A stretch of DNA of 64,000 nucleotides, taken from contig JAIQDT010014617.1 in the NCBI GenBank assembly GCA_021521415.1, forward strand, positions 62,001 through 126,000, written 5' to 3'. The notes under the pieces were generated by a model. The model was given only the letters and a program-made list of their open reading frames with translations. It searched no databases and had not been told where the DNA came from. This document shows, piece after piece, positions 12,444 to 23,700 of the stretch; within the stretch, counting starts at the first letter, position 1, and the number at the start of each line of letters is the position of its first letter. The translations under genes were made by a program, and so were the position numbers. The DNA comes from Bidens hawaiensis. Its lineage: Eukaryota; Streptophyta; Magnoliopsida; Asterales; Asteraceae.

Positions 12444-12681
12444 CAAACAACATTAATATCTGACTATTTTACTAATTGAGTTTTGTTTCTTTTCTATTCA
12501 TGTATTGGGCTTGCTTATGGACTCGTTATGAGTTACATGGGTGGACAAGGATGACCCTAAAATAATATCTCCAATGCGGAATTCTAATCGAAGCTTCTAC
12601 GATTAAATCACAGATTCTAAAGTACTTTCCAAAGTCAAGTTGCCCAAATTTGTTTATGTAACTCCTTAAGGAGGGAAAACT
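11755..12681. other. DC1 3' flank with a SINE-like dispersed repeat
   Basis: 11755-11930 is the likely DC1 3' UTR. After a (TCA)n run (12000-12026), 12029-12350 has the phrase GTAGGCAGCCTTACCTCTACC and AGAGAGGCTGCTTCCGG followed by GACCCCCGGCTCGATAG, which I recognise as a widely dispersed plant repeat resembling tRNA-derived SINEs; edges and class are not proven. An ATT microsatellite lies at 12398-12442. No gene seen. Confidence 0.4.
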
Positions 12682-15270
12682 TGTAACATCCTACTTTCGA
12701 TAAAAAATAAAAAAAATAAATTTTGTTATTTTATAGTGTGTTGTTTATCGGTTTAGATAAATAAATAATAGAATGTGGGCTTGGACTTCAAAAGATGGGA
12801 TTTGAGATGGAATGGACCTTAGGTCCATGGGTTTAAGGGAGTATAAATACCCCTTAAACCCTAAACATTTCCATTTTTATTCATCTCTACAACATATCCT
12901 ACACCATTAAAAACACACACACACAAACACTATCCTTCAACCCGAGCCAAGATCCAAAGGTAAAAACCCGAACCCGTTGGTGCAAGATCATGGTGACAAA
13001 CCTAAACAACATCAAGACTAGACCGTGTTCGTATAACGACTCATTTAAGGTACGTTTATATCGAGAACCTGTTCATATAGGTTCGAAATCGTTTAGAAAT
13101 CATAGATATGTTTGAGTCTTGTGAAAACAAATCTAATGAAACAAAACTTACTGAAATTGATTAACATTTGATAGGTTAATTGATAACCTAAAAGACCCGT
13201 GATATAGATGCATAAATCGCACCTTATAAACACGAATATTTGGATGAATGGATGATTGGGGTTTGTAAGCGAGGTGATTCCGAGTTCATTGATACCTAAA
13301 TCATGATGTTTCGTGAAGGATCGAAGGTTTAATTGTAGATCTGATAAATGTTGACTGCGTATTGTTCATAACGATTTTGACTTTGACCCTTGAGTCAAAG
13401 TCTGGATAAGAACCGAGATGATTCGTTATGACTGATCAATTCGCTACGCGGTCATAACGAATGGGACTCATTCGTGTGATTTGATAACGAATGAACCTTT
13501 AATTCGTTACCTACCCATTCGTTATATTAAGATAACGAATCATGTCACGTCAAGATAACGAATTAGGCTAGCGAACTAGGATAACGAACCAGGTGATTCG
13601 TTACTTGCCAATTCGTTATGATAAGATAACGTACCAGATGATGAATCAAGTCATGATAAGATAACAAATTAGATAGCGAATCAGGCTTAATTCGTTATAG
13701 AGAACGAGTTAGCGAATTAAATAATAATTTAAATTCTAATGAAAAATGTGTTAAGAGAGTTAATGGAAATAAAATTTTTTCAAGCTGACCTGGCAGCTCG
13801 ACCCCAGCCAGGGCTCTGCCCCTTGGACCCTGCTAGGGGCTGCCGCCCCTAGAACCCCTCTGCCAGGGACGCTGCCCCCGGACCCTTGTTCGTTGAGGGT
13901 TATCACTAAACCACAAATATGATATGGATAGGATATATATATTGATACGAATAATTAATGTACAGTCAGCCGAGCTCAGTTAAAGAAAGGAATAACAATA
14001 AACGGAGAACGAAATAGAATTCAGGTGAGTTTCTAGCCCCATTTCCTTGTTATTTTTTCGGGGATGTGTACATACTCGATGTGATAATTAATACACTTAC
14101 CTTAAGTGGTAATTGTATGCCATGTATGATTTATATGTTAATTATGTATATCTTGAATGTGAACGAAATCTTGTCGGTACGTGAACAATCTTCGGAAATT
14201 GCACGTAAGGACAAGGGAGGTATGTATATAATAGATGGATGTGTATGATAGATATATGTACAACATCTGAATATGTATGAATGAGTAAAGAATGTATATG
14301 TATGTTACGGGTATGTAAAGACAGATTGTACGAAGATGAGGAAGTAAGGGATCAGACCCTAATAATATCTGAGATAGAAAAGTAAAGAGGGATCAGACCC
14401 TACTAATATCTGAGATAGACAAAAAAGGGATCAGACCCTAATAATATCTGAGATAGACAAAAAAAAGAGGGATCAGATCCTAATAATATCTGAAATAGAA
14501 AATGAAGGGATCAGACCCTAATCTTATTTGAGATAGAAAGGACAATAAATATATAGTATGAAAGTAATAAAGTATGTACGTAAGTATGAAGTTATGTAAT
14601 GAAAGTAAAATAGTAAAGTAATTATTATGCATCTTCGAATGCATAATTGAAGGTAAGTGTACGTATGGTATGATATGTGATTAACTAGAACTCACTCAGC
14701 GTAGCTGACTTTTAGTATCCACGCAGGTAAGTAGGATGAAACAGATGGTTTGAGCGGAGACACATGGCGGAAGAATAAGAGTCTGGCATCTGAAGACGCA
14801 AGTTGTTTAATGTTTTAATGTTGAAAGACGAGAATGTTTTAAGACAAGTTATGAATTATTATGTAATGTTTATGAAAGTTTTATATTCCGCGTAAAGTTT
14901 TAATTAACTATGATATTTAGAACTGTGTTTATGAGTAAATCCAACACCGAAAGTAGGGCACCGGTAACGGGGCCTTACATGTGTTGACAAATTCTATTTT
15001 ATGCAATGTTACAGGTTTGAATTTAGGTTGACTTGAGGACTTGAAGGAAAACGAAATCAAGACTATTAGGATATTAGCAAAACGAACAATATATTATTTG
15101 CTATGATTGAATTCGGTTATTGTATGAACATGCTATGTGACTTTTTATGATTTTATGATTTTATGAATTTAAATGAGTTGATTCAATATTGTCACCTTAA
15201 TAGTGTCTTGTGTTCTTGGGCAATCCGTTGCACCCCGGCATGTTCCGCCGTCTTTGGTTGGGGTGTGACA
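12682..15270 (+). repeat. Long LTR (about 2.6 kb) of a second Ty3-type retrotransposon
   Basis: Starts TGTAACATCC at 12682 and ends GGGGTGTGACA at 15270, and is followed at once by a primer site, so it is a 5' LTR. A TATAAATA box at about 12842 lies in a good position for LTR transcription. Inside are a palindromic region rich in AACGAAT/ATTCGTTA (13380-13720), a GC-rich island (13785-13890, CTGCCCCTTGGACCC type) and a five-unit tandem repeat. No matching 3' LTR is visible, so the element is truncated. Confidence 0.75.
14340..14545. repeat. Five-unit tandem repeat in the second LTR
   Basis: The unit GGGATCAGACCCTAATAATA then TCTGAGATAGA recurs five times with small changes, spaced about 40 bp. 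GGGATCAGACCC is nearly self-complementary (GGGtc...gaCCC). Confidence 0.85.
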
Positions 15271-16230
15271 GATTGGTATCAGAGCCATGACTATAGGATA
15301 TGTGGTTAGACGTAACGACCTAGTATAGTTTATGCTTTAGGCTTCTTATACGTGTTGCCTAAACGTGTTTACCCTACTCGATTGTTCATTGCACTTATTT
15401 ATGTATATACTTATTTATTTCATCAAATCGTAAATATACACATACACACACTCTCATAATAATCTAAGGTATCCTTACCTTACCGCAAAACATTAGTTTT
15501 TATTGTTTTTTATGGATCACGAGCTTAACTTGGATTACGTTGTTTCAAATCTCCTTAAAGATTGTTTCATATGAGACAACCACTTTAAGTTGTCGAATGC
15601 AAGCGTTCCGGTTGTCTCCTTATATTTTGATGTTAAGATATAAAAGCCACGGTAATACGTGGACCAGTGCTTTAACATCTCATTGTATCTCAAATTTTAT
15701 TGGTTGTTATTATCGTGATTTGAGTCGTAAACATGAAAGACGCGGTGATACGTGCACATGTTCAAATCCACATTTTATCTCATTTTTATTTAAGATTTAT
15801 CATCGGGACGTCAAGTCATGGTGGTTCATGCATGATTTTCCGCCTTTAAATCTTAAGACATTATTTCCAAGTTTCAAGGATTTAAATAAATTTTTCTCTA
15901 TTTTTTCATATCAATCCTCAATCACAAAATTCTCATTTATATAATTTTATTTGTCTGTTATGATTAATTCTCATATGTTATGATTTCACATGGTAAAGTT
16001 TCTATACAAATTTTCTCATTTTGATTTCACGCCACAATGTTATTACAAAATTTCATTTATTGTCATCTCTTCGATATAAGTTAAAAGTATTTTGAACTAT
16101 TCATAATGATTTTTAATATGTCATCCTTGTTCATTAAGACTATTTATAAACAAAATTCTCATCATATGAATTTCATCATATTAAAAATGTTTTATGATAA
16201 ATTTTACCTTGTTGTGAATTATTGGATGAC
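15271..16230 (+). other. Primer site and internal leader of the second retrotransposon
   Basis: TGGTATCAGAGC at 15274-15285 is a tRNA-iMet primer site right after the LTR. The next 0.9 kb is T-rich leader without a gag frame; a copia LTR then begins. An open frame at 15540-15944 has no similarity I recognise. Confidence 0.6.
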
Positions 16231-17618
16231 TGTTGTAAATTATTGATGGATGACACATTTGTCAAACATTTGGCCACAAAAACACTCCAAATTAAATTCA
16301 ATAGTTGAGATTGTCCCCTGTAGATTACTTTTGTGTAGTATAAATACTACTACGATGAAAATGAAAGATCATCCTTGCAACAACAGAACTTGAATAAGTT
16401 CCTATCTTTATCCTTCTTAAAAATAATAGTTAAATTATAACACGTTATCAGCACGAACCGCTTATATCTTAATCAATAAAGGTAATAGTCACAAAGGTAA
16501 TAGTCACAAAGGTATCCACATAAGCATCATAAACACTTCTTTAATTATGTACATTGAAAAAATATATATGAATATACGTATACAAAGTAATAACAATTAT
16601 GTGTATAAACATTGTTATTAAAATTTGATAACTATTCTAACTTTTCATTATGCATCAAATTTTTAACTTTCATCACAACTAACTTTTATTTATACATGCA
16701 CACTAATATTTCATTTAGAAGTTAGAATTATTTATACTAACAATTATATTCTTATTATTGTGCATACTAATTATATATTTTATGAAATACACTATTTAAT
16801 ATCTTATTTATTATCTTACTTTAAAATAATTAATATTATATACACACACACACGCAAACACACATACAAACGGTATATATATATGCACACTAATATTTCA
16901 TTTAGAAGTTAGATTCATTTATACTAACAATTCTATTCTTATTATTGTGCATACTAATTATATATTTTATGAAATAAATTTCATTCAATATCTTATTTAT
17001 TATCTTACTTTAAAATAATTAATATTATATATACACACACACGCACACACACATACAAACGGTAATATTACCGTTATAAAACGGTAATATAACCGTTGTA
17101 AAACAGTTATAAATTTTCACTATAGATAACCAATTATCAACTCTATTTCATTTACAACAAACATTCTTCTTCTTAAGTTTATCCAAGATAAAGCTTTTAA
17201 AATGATTCACCCGGTTTTGGTGTTGGTCACTATAATGCTTATACTACTTCTCATTCTAATTTTTAATCTTCCATCTGAAGATTTCGGCATTTTCTTTTTC
17301 TTTTATATGTTTATAGCTCTACCAATGTATTGTATCTCATTGTTGATTGATATATATGGATTCTAATATTTATCTTATTATTTGCTCTATTAAGTTTAGC
17401 AACAAAATGTCAAATATCTCAAAACTTGAATTCCCTGCACTCAACATTTCTGGAGAAAACTATATGTCTTAGACAGCAAATGTCAAAAGACATTTGAAAT
17501 TAATGGATGTGTTAGACACAATCCAAGAAGACAATAATTTCTCTGAACAGGATAATGCAAAAGCTGATGTTTTCATCCATAAACATATTGATGAATTACT
17601 ACAACATGAATATTTTAA
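16231..17618 (+). mobile_element. Truncated copia retrotransposon: LTR, primer site, start of gag
   Basis: A short LTR (16231-16442, TGTTGTAAATT ... AATTATAACA) carries TATAAATA at 16339 and is followed by CGTTATCAGCACGA, the primer-site context I know from Retrofit/Ale-like plant copia elements. The gag frame starts at 17407 (MSNISKLEFPALNISGENYM) and resembles UBN2-type copia gag, but the conserved Trp after YMS is a TAG (17470-17472). The frame then reads on to about 17616 (LKLMDVLDTIQE ... FIHKHIDELLQHEY), where a reversed Ty3 fragment begins. The rest of the element is missing. Confidence 0.75.
16697..17064. repeat. 187-bp tandem duplication in the copia leader
   Basis: 16697-16883 and 16884-17064 are near-identical (TGCACACTAATATTTCATTT ... 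ACACACATACAAACGGTA). Both copies end in a CA-rich run, a likely trigger for slippage. Confidence 0.85.
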
Positions 17619-19889
17619 TTCCATTAGGGGTAGATGGTCGTCCCAACTTCCACCTAAGTCTATCACACAAGCGCGAGCATATCTTCCAACGTTTGAATCG
17701 TCATTTCGCTTTGCCCATCGGTTTTAGGATGATAAGCGGTGCTAAGGTTTAACTTTGTGCCTATCGCTTGTTGGAAACTTTTCCAGAAATAAGACGTGAA
17801 TCAGCTGTCTCGATCAGAAATAATAGACAACGATACTCCATGCAAACCAACGATGTTGTTCACATAGATACGCGTTAATCTATTCATTGAGTAAGATTCA
17901 TTGATTGGTATGAAGTGAGCAGATTTTGTTAATCTATCGACGATAACCCAAATGACATTATGTTAACGAGTTGTTTTTGTGAGTTTCGTGATGAAGTCCA
18001 TTGTTATTAACTCTCATTTCCAAATGGGAAGTTTGGGTTGCTGAAGCAATCCCGAGGGCTTTTGGTGTTCAGCCTTGACTTTCAAACATGCCAAACATTT
18101 TGCAACATGCAAAGCGATGTCTTTTTTCATTCCATTCCACCAGTAGTTCGGCTTTAGGTTTTGGTACATTTTATCACTACCGGGTTGTATCATGTATTTG
18201 AACTTGTGAGCTTCGTTCATTATCTTTTCACGCAAGTACCCAACGATCGGTACCCAAATCTGGTTTCCCATTCTAAGTATACCATTGCCACCCTTGACTA
18301 GCGAGTCATTGGTGCCATTACGTTTTTCATCGGAGATCTTGTTTTCGTTGATTTCTTGGACTTGAGCGGATTTGATTTGCTCGATCAGATCTACTTGGAG
18401 TTCTAATCGTAGAGCTCGAACTCTTTTTGGCTTTTCATGTTCTTTACGACTCAAGGCGTCAGCCACAACGTTGGCTTTACCTTCGTGATAGACGATTTCG
18501 CAGTCGTAGTCATTTAAAGTTTCCATCAAGCACCTTTGACGCATGTTGAGCTCTTTTTGTTCAAAGATATGTTTCAAACTCTTGTGATCGGTAAACACGA
18601 CAAAATTGACTCCATAGAGATAGTGCCTCCATATCTTTAAGGCTAAGATTATAGCGCCTACTCTAGATCGTGAGTTGTGTCGTTCTTTTCATGTACCTTG
18701 AGTTGACGAGAGGCGTAAGAGATTACGTTCTTTCGTTGCATTAGTACGCATCCTAAATCAGAATGGGACGCGTCACTAAAGACAACAAAGTCCTCAGTAC
18801 CTTTTGGCAAGGCCTGAATAGGTGCTTGGGGTGAGTTTTTGTTTAAGTGTATCGACTGCCTCTTGTTGTTTGGTTCCCCATTCATACTTGATGTTCTTGC
18901 GGATTAACGAGGTTAGGGGAACGACTATACGAGAGAAGTTTTCGATGAATCTTTGATAATAGCTAGCCAAACCTAAGAAACTTCGGATCTCGGTTGGTGA
19001 CTTTGGAATCTCCCACTTAGAGATAGCTTCAATCTTTGCGGGATCGACTTGAATTCCTTTCACGTTTATGATGTGTCCAAGGAATTGTACTTCGTGAAGC
19101 CAGAATTCGCATTTTGAGAACTTGGCGTACAATCTCTCGGTTCTAAGTAATTCAAGTAAGGTTCGGAGATGAGTTTCATGATCGTCCTTAGACTTAGAGT
19201 AAATAAGTGTGTCTTTGATAAATACGATAACAAATTTATCCAAGTAAGGCTTACAAATCCGATTCATCATGTCCATGAATGCGACTGGGGAATTAGTGAG
19301 ACCAAACGGCATGACCGTGAACTCATAATGTCCATACCTTCTTTGGAAAGCGGTTTTCAGAACGTCTTTGGATTGGACTTTGAGTTGATGATAACCAGAA
19401 CGCAGATCGATTTTTGAGAAATAGCTTGCGCCTTGAAGTTGGTCGAATAGATCATCGATTCGAGAGAGTGGATATCGGTTCTTGATGGTGACTTTGTTCA
19501 ACGCTCAGTAGTCGATACACATTCTCATGGATCCATCATTCTTCTTGACTAATAGAATTCCCCCCCCCCCCCCCCCGAAGATGAACTTGGTCGGATGCAG
19601 TGGCGAAGCTTGGACACAAATGTCGGGGGGCGGACTCAAAATGTATTATAAAATCATAAACGAGGGGGGGTCGGGCTCAAACTTTTGGCCAAAACCAGGT
19701 GAAATTACACTATGTATAAAAAATTTCAGGCGAAAAACAACTAAATTTACACTAATGCGCGAAAAAACAGGGGGGCGGGGCCACCCCTAGCCCTTGATAT
19801 CCTTCGCCTTTGGTCGGATGAAACCTTTCTCGAGTAGCTCGTCAAGTTGTTTCTTGAGTTCTTTCATTTCGGTTGGGGCTAGACGGTAT
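17617..19889 (-). pseudogene. Ty3/Gypsy pol fragment (RT, RNase H, integrase), decayed
   Basis: On the minus strand the order is reverse transcriptase (from 19889; [45 protein letters not shown]), RNase H ([28 protein letters not shown]), integrase zinc domain ([17 protein letters not shown]) and part of the integrase core ending at GGSWDDHLPLMEL near 17620. The RT active site reads [12 protein letters not shown] where active enzymes have a double Asp, so one catalytic Asp is lost. There is a stop in CIDY*AL (about 19505), a run of C at 19559-19576 replacing the SPWGAP region, frameshifts in integrase, and a hAT insertion. Opposite in strand to both LTRs nearby, so it belongs to a third element. 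Confidence 0.9.
19598..19812. mobile_element. Small non-autonomous hAT element
   Basis: A 215-bp insert starting CAGTGGCGAAG and ending CTTCGCCTTTG (inverted ends with two mismatches). The 8-bp GTCGGATG stands on both sides (19590-19597, 19813-19820), as expected for hAT. Removing it restores the reverse transcriptase frame around GFIRP, which supports the borders. No coding potential. Confidence 0.85.
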
Positions 19890-20816
19890 GTTTAATACTA
19901 ATAATATAAATGGTAGATTTGTTCACATAATTCAAATCTACCATAATTGGTAATTCCATTATTATGTAACTAAAAAAGACACAATATATCTCGAAAATAA
20001 CACAATGCTGAACATAATATAACACAATGTTGAGTATTATAACACAATATCAGGGGGGGAAAGACACAATCAATGACGAAACTAAACACAAAACACAATG
20101 ATAAACAAAAATACACAATGATATTTTTCACTCATCATTGTATCCTATTTTTAGAACTAGAAAGACGAAAACATTTTTGTGTTTTTACTTGTTTCGTTTT
20201 TTAATTAGATTTTGATTCTTTTGGGGCTAAAAATCCTCATACTTGTCATTTGTTGAAAAAACATGACCTTATTTAATAATTATTAATTAATATATATAAT
20301 GGTATGAAAAATAAATAAAAATAACTAAATAATAATACATAGTTTCACACATAAAATTATAAAGAAAATATATATATAATTATAATTATATAAAAATAAT
20401 AAACGAGCTAAACTTGAGTTTGAGAATTTACACATAAATCGAGCTTGAGGTTTAAAAATAGAACTCAAAATAAACATAGGTCGAGATATGTGTAAGTTAT
20501 ACGAGCTCGACTCTCCTAGAGTAGAATACGAAAAGTGATACGACACCGTATCCAGGAGCTCCTACTGTGAACCATTCATATATCATTCATTCATTCAGTT
20601 TTGAGCAAAGTGCAGCAGCAGCATGTGCTTTATCCTCTCCCACCTCTGAATGAATGAATATAAAAGTCCGATGAAATGAAAGTCAGGTCAGATTGCAATA
20701 TTCATCGCTTTCAATTCTCCAAATTAAACTTAAACTTATTCGCCATGTTAATTTCATGTTTTCGCCCTTATTAATTTATATGAATTCGAATATGATTAGG
20801 GATCTGTAAACCCTAG
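19890..20816. other. Upstream region of the RING gene
   Basis: 19975-20130 repeats the short motif ACACAAT about seven times. 20380-20530 has CGAGCT-rich phrases matching the dispersed element at 22.7-23.1 kb. A possible TATA box (TATAAAAG, 20656-20663) lies about 160 bp before the RING start codon and would suit its promoter. Confidence 0.4.
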
Positions 20817-21695
20817 ATGACTGATAATAATAATAATAATAATAATAATATGAATAACGATGATGATGATATGTTGATTGATCTCGATTTGAACCAACAC
20901 CCACCTCCGCCTTTCGGATCATACACCACCACCACTCATAGTCGAATCGAGGACCGCCTTCGCCAGCTCGAAGCCGTTTCCGCTAGGTTTCGACAACGCC
21001 AACGCTGGCGCCAGGCTCGAAACAACCCAGAACTCAGTTACACCAACACCATTGATTCACAAAACCCTAACAGTAAACGAGATATTACTCACGTAGCTAA
21101 AGCCTTATCCATGGATGTCGATTCCAACAACACGGATAATCATAATAATATTAATAAGGATGAGGAGGAGGATGCCAGTGGCGGTGGTTTTTTCGATTGT
21201 AATATATGTTTGGAAATGGCAAGGGATCCGGTTTTGACGTGTTGCGGCCACTTGTTTTGCTGGTGTTGCTTCTACCAGCTGGCGTATGTGGACTCGACTG
21301 CGAAAGAGTGTCCTGTTTGTAAAGGGGAAGTCACGGACTCGAGTGTTACGCCTATTTATGGAAACGGGAGGAGTCGGCCGGTTTTGAAGTTGGAGTCTGG
21401 GGTTGAGGTTCCGCCGAGACCGCAGGCTCGGCGAGTGGAAAGTGTTAGGCAGCAACGGGTTGTTAGGGGGGTTTCGAGTATTCCTGTAGCGGAAGCGCTT
21501 AGAAGGATAAGAAATGGAATCGGGTCGGTTGGGGAAAACAATCTTTCTGGTGCGGAAACTGGAATCGATCCTTCACTTTCGCCATTTCGTCGCCGGCACC
21601 GCCACCACCGTTTTCTGAGGCGGAACAATGCACAGCTGATACCAGATAATATTATTGATGTTGAACCCGAGCCCCAAAATGCAGAGATGAGTTAA
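20817..21695 (+). CDS. RING-type E3 ubiquitin ligase, RMA-like long form
   Basis: An intron-less 292-residue frame. A C3HC4 RING lies at residues 128-168 (CNICLEM, CCGHLFCWCC, CPVC). The N-terminus has a poly-Asn run and LDLNQHP, which fits the DLNxxP repression-motif pattern; a basic helix follows (RIEDRLRQLEAVSARFRQRQ, about 43-63), typical of plant long RMA-like RING proteins (I recall Arabidopsis At2g42030 and At3g58030 as relatives). Such proteins ubiquitinate targets with an E2; relatives often end in a membrane anchor, which is absent here. After the stop, another frame continues TDSNVEIDLTIPELHPSANS to a TGA at about 21777, so a single-base loss near 21690 may have shortened the C-terminus. 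RING identity is certain, target unknown. Confidence 0.85.
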   Translation: MTDNNNNNNNNMNNDDDDMLIDLDLNQHPPPPFGSYTTTTHSRIEDRLRQLEAVSARFRQRQRWRQARNNPELSYTNTIDSQNPNSKRDITHVAKALSMDVDSNNTDNHNNINKDEEEDASGGGFFDCNICLEMARDPVLTCCGHLFCWCCFYQLAYVDSTAKECPVCKGEVTDSSVTPIYGNGRSRPVLKLESGVEVPPRPQARRVESVRQQRVVRGVSSIPVAEALRRIRNGIGSVGENNLSGAETGIDPSLSPFRRRHRHHRFLRRNNAQLIPDNIIDVEPEPQNAEMS

Positions 21696-22285
21696 CCGAT
21701 AGTAATGTAGAGATTGATCTTACTATCCCAGAGTTACACCCGTCTGCTAATTCTAGAAGAAGTAACGTGTCACAGGTTTGAGTTTTAGAAGGTGGGATGA
21801 CTTGGGAGCTTAGGAGGGACGGTTGAGGTAATGTTTATCGGTTTGTGTTTTTAGAAGTGGGTTCCTGATATTTAAGTTTAGTCGTGTTTTTTTCATCACA
21901 TTGATGTTTCATACTATTATAGAAGCATGTTTTAGCTGTTGAGTGTGAGTGTTGTTTGTTTTTCTTTAGTTTTGTAATTGAACACATTATATGTTGTAAG
22001 TTGTAACATGTTATGGTTTGTTGGTTATACAAAGTGCCCGTGTCAGCTGTCGTCGTGGCCGTTGTTTTACATTTGTTTAGAAACTATTGTATTTAATCTG
22101 ATACAAAGTATTTTCAAGCTTGAAATTTGTGTGGCCTGAGGTCTTGTAGTATAGTTAGCTTGACCTGTTGACCCCAATGAGCCGACATGTCTGCTTTCGG
22201 TTCTCTTCACAGCTCCAGCCAGGGATGTATCCGTGCTGATCTTGGTTGTTGTGCCATACTGTACGTCTGTACTAACCAAAGCTGT

Positions 22286-22320
22286 CAATATTGACATCGG
22301 TTCTCTTGATGTCAATATTG
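22286..22320. repeat. Perfect 13-bp hairpin in the RING 3' region
   Basis: CAATATTGACATC (22286-22298), a 9-base loop, then GATGTCAATATTG (22308-22320). It lies about 0.6 kb after the RING stop codon. Confidence 0.8.
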
Positions 22321-22486
22321 TTCTTTTAGTTTTTTTGTCTGAATTTCTGAATTTGAATAAAAGCATACAAACTGCACAGGTCTGTTGGTACACCAATTTA
22401 TCGCAATGGAATGAATCGATCTACCAAGACTGCAGGCCCGATGTAGAAAATATCAGAGAACAACAGTAATTAAGAGAATGTCTCTA

Positions 22487-22640
22487 TTCCAGTATCGGAA
22501 GCACTTAGAAGAATTTGGATTGGAATCGTTTCTGTAACTGAAACCAATCCGTCATTGGTACATGGCCTAGTGACTTGAAGTTCTCCAGGGTGATACCAGA
22601 AAGTGATGCTTCACTTTCTTCCATTTCATTTGCATTGAAC
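22487..22640 (+). pseudogene. Partial copy of the RING gene 3' end
   Basis: The segment reads IPVSEALRRIWIGIVSVTE and then TNPS, matching the RING protein at IPVAEALRRIRNGIGSVGE, followed by looser similarity through the serine-rich part and a GAACAATGC block. No RING domain, start or intact frame. Looks like the remains of a tandem duplicate. Confidence 0.7.
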
Positions 22641-22695
22641 AATGCTGATTGCTAAACGGTTGGTTTGAGGATCTTGAAACTTATATGAGTGACAC

Positions 22696-23109
22696 TTAGG
22701 GGTGTAAATGAGTGGAGCTACTTGAGATTGGCTTGTGAAAAAGCTCAGCTGAGTCGAGCACGAGCTCGAGCCTAGAAGTAAGCTCGTTTAATAAACGAGC
22801 ATGTCATTAATATAATTTTATAATATATACTTAACAATTATTAATTAATCTATCTAATGTTACGAAAAAATAACTAAATAATATATATAAAATTATAGCT
22901 GAAAAAAATTAATATAAAAATAACTATAAATATATAAAAATTAATTAAGAAATAGTAAATGAGTCGAGGTCGAGCTTGAAAAACTATTCACGAGCCGAGC
23001 TCGAGCTTTAGAAATAGAGATTGAGGCGAGCTCGAGCTCAAGGGTTGTGTAAGTTAAACGAGTCGAGCTTGAGCCTAGTCGAGCTTGGGCTCGGCTCGTT
23101 TGAATCCCT
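22696..23109. mobile_element. CGAGCT-rich MITE, hAT-like
   Basis: Left end AGGGGTGTAAATGAG and right end CTCGTTTGAATCCCT are imperfect inverted copies. Flanks AGTGACAC and AGTGACAA could be an 8-bp duplication with one change. The arms are full of GAGCTCGAGC phrases around an AT-rich middle. A partial relative lies at 20380-20530. Confidence 0.6.
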
Positions 23110-23169
23110 AGTGACAACCTTTTGAGGCGGACCAATTGTACAAATTTTTTAAAATAATCACCAGGTATC

Positions 23170-23700
23170 AAAACTCGTCATGTTGCGGCGACATAACGAT
23201 ACTGATTCGGTCCATATCAGTTAGGTTCATTATAGTAGCGATTCTAAACCCAAAAAGTAAATTATTAAACGCCGAGAATAGTATTGCACTAGTATAACTT
23301 CTTACAAAACAAAAAAAATATTTAAAACGTGTTTTAGGTTGATAAAACCTACTCGTTGTAGATGCGAGTCATCGTGAATTCAGTTGGTATATGTTAGGTT
23401 AGTGATGATACTTAAAGTAAAGCCAAAAAAATCCATTTGTGAGCGTCCAAATACCAAAAAATAACATATTTAAAGAACAAATTGTTGGAAATGACACCAA
23501 TACTAAAGTAAAAAATTAATTCGTCTTAGGTTGGTAAAACTTGTTTGTTGCGGCTGCGAGCCATTGCCATTTTGGTCGGCACTGGTTAGGTCATGAAGGT
23601 ATCGTAAATAACTAAAGCTAAAAAAATGCATTCGCCTAAATACCAAATATTAACATATTTTAAAAATAAATAAATTAGAATTTGTGACAAAACTAAACCC
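23170..23700. repeat. Diverged tandem repeat, about three units of 150-200 bp
   Basis: Phrases of the type GTTGCGGCTGCGAGCCAT, then GTTAGGTTCAT/GTTAGGTTAGTGATG/GTTAGGTCATGAAGGTATC, recur three times with AAAATACC-type spacers. No coding sense found. Confidence 0.55.

Noticed and set aside
14340..14545. Five spaced repeats that could suggest a CRISPR-like array
   Set aside because: Spacers are nearly identical and the array lies in a plant LTR; it is an ordinary tandem repeat.
15540..15944. A 134-codon frame in the second retrotransposon's leader
   Set aside because: Odd composition and no match to gag or any family; probably a chance frame.
17058..17110. A TAATATTAC nonanucleotide within an ACGG...CCGT palindrome, as in geminivirus origins
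   Set aside because: No Rep-like gene or iterons nearby; the copia leader here is built of AT-rich repeats and the motif recurs in altered form (GGTAATATAACC), so chance is the better explanation.
21105..21628. Minus-strand frames opposite the RING gene
   Set aside because: Shadows of a GC-rich coding strand.
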